NCBI GenBank assembly: GCA_037176845.1
Contig: JAYKXP010000055.1
Coordinates: 1-64,000 of the forward strand
Reading direction: 5' to 3'
DNA: 64,000 nt
Source: Paramarasmius palmivorus
Lineage: Eukaryota > Basidiomycota > Agaricomycetes > Agaricales > Marasmiaceae
The notes beneath the pieces are model-generated. The model did no database searches. It saw only the letters and a program-made list of their open reading frames with translations, and was not told the DNA's origin. The translations under genes and the position numbers were made by a program. How positions within the stretch are numbered: position 1 is the first letter of the stretch; each line of letters begins with the position of its first letter. Below, piece by piece: positions 59,000 through 64,000 of the stretch.

Positions 59000-60663
59000 T
59001 CACCTCCAGCGAGGCTTCGATCCTGCAGACCGGGCACCAATAGCCTTTGAAGGTCGAGCCTTCTTGTCGAGGGTAGTGGTAGTAGTATCCAACGCAGCTC
59101 GACCCATTGTGCCTGCACCCGAGTTTCCTGTTCGGATAGAGGACTGACTAGCGGCATTTCGAGCTGTACCACTATCTGAACGCCTATTCGAGGCTTTCTC
59201 GGCGTTGGTTGTCCGAGAAGATCGTTTAGACTGGGCTTGGGTCTTTTCTGTCTGCCTGTGCTCTACGGAAATGGTCAGTCTTTCGGAATACTGTTCTAGA
59301 AGGTGACAGGTATGGATAGTTTTCATACCTAGCGTAGTGGCCTGAGGCCTTCTGCTCTGGACAGTATTGCTACGGTCACGGCGTGTAGATGTCCCGATGC
59401 CTTCCTGAGGGGTAGAATATGTTTTACTATTGGATGTAGTACTAGAGGTGTTGCTTAACGAATCTTCATCATTGTCGTCCAATTCTAGGGCACGTATTGT
59501 TAGCGTAACGATTGAGTACATGTTGAGCGGGTAACACACCTTCAATCCTGCCAGAATCTTTGACCCTTACCAGCGGATCACCCCAGTCATCCACCTCAGG
59601 ACCAAGTTCCAACCCCCAAACATGTAAGAGCTGCAAAAATCGCTGGATGACTTGGTCCCATTCCTTTGGGCTCGATTGGCGTCCAAGTCTTCTCCGAGAC
59701 GAGTTCAGTTGCTTCATCAGATCTTGCATGCCCTCTGGGATTCGTCAGAATACACTCTAGGTAGAAATAACGGGTAGGATGTACCAGAGACTAACCACAA
59801 GTACGAGCTACACACAAAAACGTCATCATCATGGACCCAGAATTGAAATTGACTGTCGTACTAGCGAGCTACAGATTTGGTCAGAATACAGATTGATAAG
59901 GAAGACCTGAATTTAGCATTTACTATTCTTCGTGACGAGCCAGAAAAAGGTGACTGAAAGGCTCCAGAGAAGCTGGTCCAAATCCTTCACTTGCAAGCTT
60001 CGCACGGGCGTATATCCCGTATCTGTGAATAGTGTCAAAATACGCGCTGTGGTGGAAGAACAGGAGAGTGCCCTACGATGAAATATCAGCATTGGGATTC
60101 GAGAAGATTGGTTGATGCCGAACAATTGAGCGAATCCTGGTTCCCTTCATGTGCATGTTAGTGGAGGAGTTATTCAAAATCGACTCGGATGTTCGGACTG
60201 ACTTGATCACTGAGAACCACTGAAAATCATGCTCCCAGACCTTCTGAGCATCCTCTCCTTCGTACATCAGAGCGACGAGTTTTGAGTCCTTGTCTTGGCC
60301 TATGGCGACGGTACGAGTTGTTACACGGGTTTTGACCCGTCCTATCATTCGTCCGCTGCGATAGCTGAGTTCGAGCTCTGAAAGATCTTCGGTGCAAAGG
60401 GTCTCTAATGGAATGACCTGTCCGAGCTTGATGTATTCGAACTGTAAGGTACTGTATTGTTGAGCAGGTTGTGCAATTCTCTAGCGTCAAGCACTCACCT
60501 CATCATATATCGTGCGCTCCATCGCCTCCCGAGTAGTGACCATTGTGTGGTTGTAGTTTCCATGGATGATAGTAGTGGTATTATGAGAATTGTTGAGCTG
60601 ATTGCCTCGGACTTTGTTGTAGCTTCCTCCGTTGATAGTCCTTGAGACGAATTTCATGGCCAT
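59000..60663 (-). CDS. Array member J, best-preserved model (404 aa)
   Basis: Nine exons sum to 405 codons: 60663-60499, 60441-60203, 60144-60077, 60022-59924, 59868-59862 (7-base microexon CTCGCTA), 59807-59785, 59734-59540, 59484-59329 and 59262-59000. Residues 1-55 hold GGSYNKVRGNQLNNSHNTTT and IIHGNYN. Residues 56-135 hold IKLGQVIPLETLCTEDLS, MIGRVKTRVTT and LMYEGEDAQKVWEHDF. Residues 136-190 hold LFGINQSSRIPMLIFH and VRSLQVKDLDQLLWSL. Residues 200-265 are helical (SSPKEWDQVIQRFLQLLHVW). Residues 266-404 are a Ser/Thr/Asn/Arg-rich tail ending GSKPRWR. All introns have GT...AG ends. No signal peptide or clear membrane segment is seen. The start MAM was chosen because D, F and H start alike. 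The function is unknown. Confidence 0.8.
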
Positions 60664-60731
60664 TTGTAGTGAGAAAATGATGGTGATGAGCAAAGAGTGG
60701 TCTGCAATGTGTAGATCGTGAGGTAGCTGCG

Positions 60732-60805
60732 GTTTTTATATTCACCGACAGTGGGCTTTGATAGGAAACAAGTACTTGCCTATCGTGGTTAAAAGGACGA
60801 ATGAA
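60732..60805 (-). promoter_or_regulatory. Array-type promoter of member J
   Basis: In the gene direction GAATATAAAAACC lies about 70 bases before the start codon, preceded by TATCAAAGCCCACTG and CGATAGGCAAGTACTTG. The distal GAACGAAACGAGG block is weaker (GGACGAATGAAAG). Confidence 0.6.
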
Positions 60806-60809
60806 AGAT

Positions 60810-61251
60810 ATATCGTGACCTATCGCAGGCTTTTCAGGGTGTCAGTAGCGCGTTTTGGAGCCAGGAGAGGACATACTGCCCAAAGATACGCTAGAATCTC
60901 TACACAGCACTTTGCGGTCGTTAACGGTTAGTCCATAGCGTGAGGTGATCATCGTTGAGAAGGAACCCGGAGAACGATGTTTTCTTTCCTCCGGACTCTC
61001 GGACCGACATTTCTCTTCGACGTTCACCACAACCATCACGGCTGCAACGCTGCACGATAACTACTATCCCACCTCAATTTTCATCCTCTCTGCCTCTCCT
61101 TCACCTTCACCCTCAAAAGACCTCGCCACCTTCCTCGCTACCCATACTACCTCGTTTGACACAACATCATCGACAGTCTCCACGGGCCGAGTTACTCTAT
61201 ACAGGACCGGTTGAGCTGAAAATCTCTTCCTGGGCCAGGACGTCCAGGACT
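60810..61251. other. Spacer with a fifth, weak DVDNEE-type fragment
   Basis: On the minus strand near 60.95-61.04 kb the sequence reads VMVVVNVEEKCRSE and EERKHRSPGSF. This is a distant match to the DVDNEE...RNEKRGF order. The rest (CT-rich, 61.05-61.25 kb) may be the former leader of the gene remnant downstream. Confidence 0.35.
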
Positions 61252-61640
61252 ATGGGACACCCACTCCGCAAAATCCTCCTCATCAACGGCCCTGACCTCA
61301 ATCTCCTCGGTACATGCGAAGCCAACATCTACGGTGCCGAAACCCTCTCCGACGTAATCTCTGGCTAAAAAAAGCTCGGTGTCGGTTTAGACGGCTTTCA
61401 GAGTAATCGTGAAGGAGAGACCGTTGATAGGATTCAGCGGGGGAGAGGGGAAGGAGTTATTGGGCGTTGCTGAGTGTTGGTATACCGTTTGTGGAGGTAC
61501 ATCTGTCGAATGTACGCGCGAGGGAACTGTTCAGGCGTCATTCGTATCTGAGCGACAAGGCGGTTGCTGTCATTGTTGTGCTCGGTGTAAAGGGATATGG
61601 TGAATTTTTCCTAGATTTTGGTAGACATGAGAGGATCTGA
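61252..61640 (+). pseudogene. Type II 3-dehydroquinate dehydratase, broken
   Basis: The start reads MGHPLRKILLINGPDLNLLG then TCEANIYGAETLSDV, the signature opening of the type II (dodecameric) enzyme of the quinate/shikimate pathway. A TAA follows at 61366-61368. The same frame then continues [20 protein letters not shown], the expected QSNHEG segment. About 20 residues that should carry the NPGAYTHTS and ALRDA region are missing and the frame shifts. The end, [20 protein letters not shown] then [19 protein letters not shown] and [10 protein letters not shown], is well kept. The catalytic-loop Arg of the usual GTREP is Cys here (GTCEA). With a stop, a deletion, a shift and a lost key residue, it cannot make the enzyme. 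Confidence 0.88.
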
Positions 61641-63036
61641 CGTGTTTATCCCAGAATATGCGTTGGATTTCGTGGCGACTAGTTCTAACTTCAATGTGGA
61701 GGTCGTCAAGCTCTGGTGAGTACCCTTCGAAGTTTGTTTCAGTCTTCCTTTACTTAATTATCCTGGCTTAGATTTCACAGTAACACGGACCAATTCATAC
61801 ACACCCTGAAACCCCAAAGAGATTCACGGAACCCCGCCAAACGCTGGTCTACACTATGCGCATCGCGTTCCTCGAGGAGCAGGAACCCCAAAGACGACGA
61901 CGATGCACATTCCAAGTCATCGGGTATCCTGTCTCATTGCACTCAGCATTCAACGCGTCTTGAGCACCTGAAATTCCGAAAATCCTCGATGTTGGACCCG
62001 CGGACACTACGAAATACAGTTTATTCGTTATCACAGCATGCGGTCTCTATACTATACTCAACGTAGGTTTATCTATTGTTGTTGCTTCCAAGGTGTTGAT
62101 CATTGGGAATTTCTTGTAGACTTTCCTCAATGGTGCGCTATCCTACCAACAACCGGAATGACGATCGGGCTTGGGCGCAGGGCAAAGGCTGAGATATGTC
62201 GCTAGGCTGATTCTTGGTACGTTCAAAGCGCTGCCAATAGACTAAGACCACTGAACAACCGATGCTCCTCAAATTGAAATTGCAGGTGGATTCCTACGTT
62301 CCGCTGAGGATATCCAGCGCGGGCTTGCCGTGGTCTTCGTGGTCCCGGGTGACTTGCGAATAGATCAGAACATCGCCTAGGCCTTAATGTTGGCGGTTAG
62401 GAGTTTGGTCGTTGCGTTCGGGTTATTGACCATGCGAAGACAAAGCGGACGATAAGCCACATAGTGGAAGACGGTATTGTTCGTGGCGAGCGTTCGCTTG
62501 GCAATAGACAATGATCGCACCGTCAAAAGAACAAAAAAAGCTGCTTTAACTTCATTCTTCTATGCGCCGACATTTGGACCCACAGTCAATTGTATGATGG
62601 TGTGTGTCCTCGTGTGAACTATATAACAACGCAATTGAAGACTTGTTAAGGTAAGCCGAGCGCTTGCTCACCAAAACAATGATATCCTTACACATACTCT
62701 TCCCAGCCAACAATAACCGGAGCGTTGGCATGGCAATATCGAACACCTTCCATGCGACAGCTTTGATCGGAGCTTTGCATCCCATTGTGCGTATTATGGA
62801 ACTCGCATAGTCGACGCCAAAACCACGACAAAAGACATGGTACTGCTGGATACGGCGGGTTTCCAAGTGTGTATGTAAGAATCCTCGCCCAAAGTCTATA
62901 AAACTCACAATCTTTCGTTCAGATTCCTCAGACCAACAGGTCAACGCATACAGAACACCGAACAGGCCAGTTCTCCTTCATCTTTCGTTCTTTTTCGGTG
63001 AAGCTCTGAAACGTCGCCCCTTTTACACAGATTATC
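61641..63036. other. Stretch with possible further pathway-gene remnants
   Basis: Just after the dehydratase remnant the plus strand reads VFIPEYALDFVATSSNFNVE before a GTGAGT site. Later it reads TFQVIGYPVSLHSAFNAS, and at 62.3 kb SAEDIQRGLAVVFVVPGDLR. These look like pieces of decayed coding sequence broken by stops. I cannot name the parent genes. An in-frame minus-strand frame at 62552-62944 has no motif. Confidence 0.35.
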
Positions 63037-63988
63037 ATGCCAGCTTATAGTAACAACCCATACCAGTACCCGCCGTACTACGGTCACCAACAGTACGGTC
63101 AACCCCAACAGTACACTCACCATCAACAGAATCAGCCCCAGTACATTCAGCAGTATAGTCAGCCTCCATACGTTCAACCCCCGCAGAACCAGCCTCTGTA
63201 CATTCAGCAACCGCAGCACACTTCTCGCCAAGGAAATATCGTTTCTACCTTTGCCGGACGAATATACCAAAGTCACAATACAGGGCCCGAGAATACAACC
63301 CTGAATGGTACGCTCCTCATCGATGCCGGTCGCCTCGCTCCTGCCCGGTATGCAAAGCCAGTCGTTGGTGAATACACCGAAGAGGTGCAAGCCTTGCTCG
63401 GTGACATCACCTCCGACCCCCGCTCCACGGTATGCTACGATAGCTCCGACGCCGGGGATCAGAATGAGACTTACAACGGCTCTTTCTTGACGGGTAAGTA
63501 CTTTGACTAGAATACATCACCAATCCAACACGATGCTGACGCCGTTCAAAATCAAAGTCCCTATTGAAGATTATCATTCGAGGCGGCAGGTATGGGGCGC
63601 TTTGACTTGCGACCCTTCTCATGGATGGGAAGCGACCGTGCAAGCCATGCGATCTGAACCCTCGGCATTCGTCACCAAACACAACGGGAGGAAGAACGAC
63701 ATGTGGAATGGATGCCGCGACGCGCACACATCCCCGCTGTACCGACAAGGCGCACAGCCATTTTATTTCAAGGCCAGAAGCAGAGGCTCTAGGAATGTCA
63801 TACGAAATGGTTTGAATCTGTCCTTTCGATGTGAGTGAACCCGAAGTCAGGACGTCGCGACCGTAACTGACCGTTTTTTTTATCTAGATGACCATCTTGC
63901 TACTGGTTCTTCTGGTTTCGTTCAGGACCGTCATAACCAGACGTTCAATTGGATGAACGAGGGAGGGAAGACTTATACTGGCGCTTGA
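63037..63988 (+). CDS. Hypothetical protein with Gln/Pro/Tyr-rich start (276 aa)
   Basis: Three exons join in frame: 63037-63493, 63558-63830 and 63888-63988, with introns of 64 and 57 bases (GTAAGT...CAAAG and GTGAGT...TCTAG). Residues 1-65 are low-complexity, rich in Tyr, Gln, Pro and Asn (for example YPPYYGHQQYGQPQQYTHHQ), like prion-like or phase-separating segments. The rest looks folded: NTTLNGTLLIDAGRLAPARY, YTEEVQALLGD, VWGALTCDPSHGWEATVQAM, FVTKHNGRKNDMWNGCRD, ending NWMNEGGKTYTGA. I recognise no family. There is no signal peptide. The acceptor of the first intron is the least certain point. Confidence 0.68.
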
Positions 63989-64000
63989 TTTCTGCGAATC

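Noticed and set aside
59785..59868. Shared programmed frameshift or a 26-29 base intron in all array genes
   Set aside because: An apparent frame change seemed common to all copies. A 56-base intron starting GTATG/GTACG plus a 7-13 base microexon explains every copy in phase, so neither idea is needed.
1..64000. CRISPR array or bacterial-type operon
   Set aside because: No regularly spaced short repeats are present, and intron-rich genes show that this is eukaryotic nuclear DNA.

Overview
The window looks like nuclear DNA of an agaricomycete (mushroom-forming basidiomycete). Genes carry many short introns of about 50-65 bases with GT...AG ends and CTRAC-type branch sites. Recognisable products are typical of that group: a FunK1-type kinase, an HMG-box factor, a MYND zinc-finger protein, and a Kre9/Knh1-like secreted wall protein. 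Much of the rest is gene-poor and full of decayed copies.

The dominant content is a minus-strand array of ten related genes or gene remnants, at 5.5-7.2, 15.0-16.4, 31.3-32.9, 34.9-36.4, 38.8-40.5, 43.6-45.2, 47.5-49.0, 54.5-55.8, 56.9-58.1 and 59.0-60.7 kb. They are called A to J here. The shared layout is: an N-terminal exon with a core like GDQLNNSNNTTTIVHGN; a compact domain with RGDII, KYEGADAEKVW and an IPMLIFH motif; a helical segment; and a variable low-complexity tail. I rebuilt A (408 aa) and J (404 aa) with nine exons each. One exon is a microexon of 7 to 13 bases. Several members have a common TATA-bearing promoter.

Members D-E and F-G lie in an 8.6 kb direct tandem duplication (34.39-43.06 and 43.06-51.61 kb). 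The array is interspersed with degraded repeats, including a minus-strand gene-fragment family at 18.3, 27.6, 38.4, 46.9 and 61.0 kb. A non-autonomous element with 20-base perfect terminal inverted repeats lies at 53.15-54.43 kb, just after the end of member H.

Single genes are spread through the window: two unknown genes at 3.1-5.0 kb, the FunK1 kinase at 11.1-13.4 kb, the HMG-box locus at 19.9-22.6 kb, the MYND gene with a frame break at 25.7-26.9 kb, a small Ser/Asp-rich protein at 28.2-29.0 kb, the Kre9-like protein at 52.0-52.5 kb, a type II 3-dehydroquinate dehydratase pseudogene at 61.3 kb, and a Gln/Pro/Tyr-rich protein at the right edge. I see no pathway linking them. The region reads as a fast-evolving locus built by duplication, decay and insertion around one expanded family. 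All gene models come from reading the sequence by eye, without transcripts or database searches.
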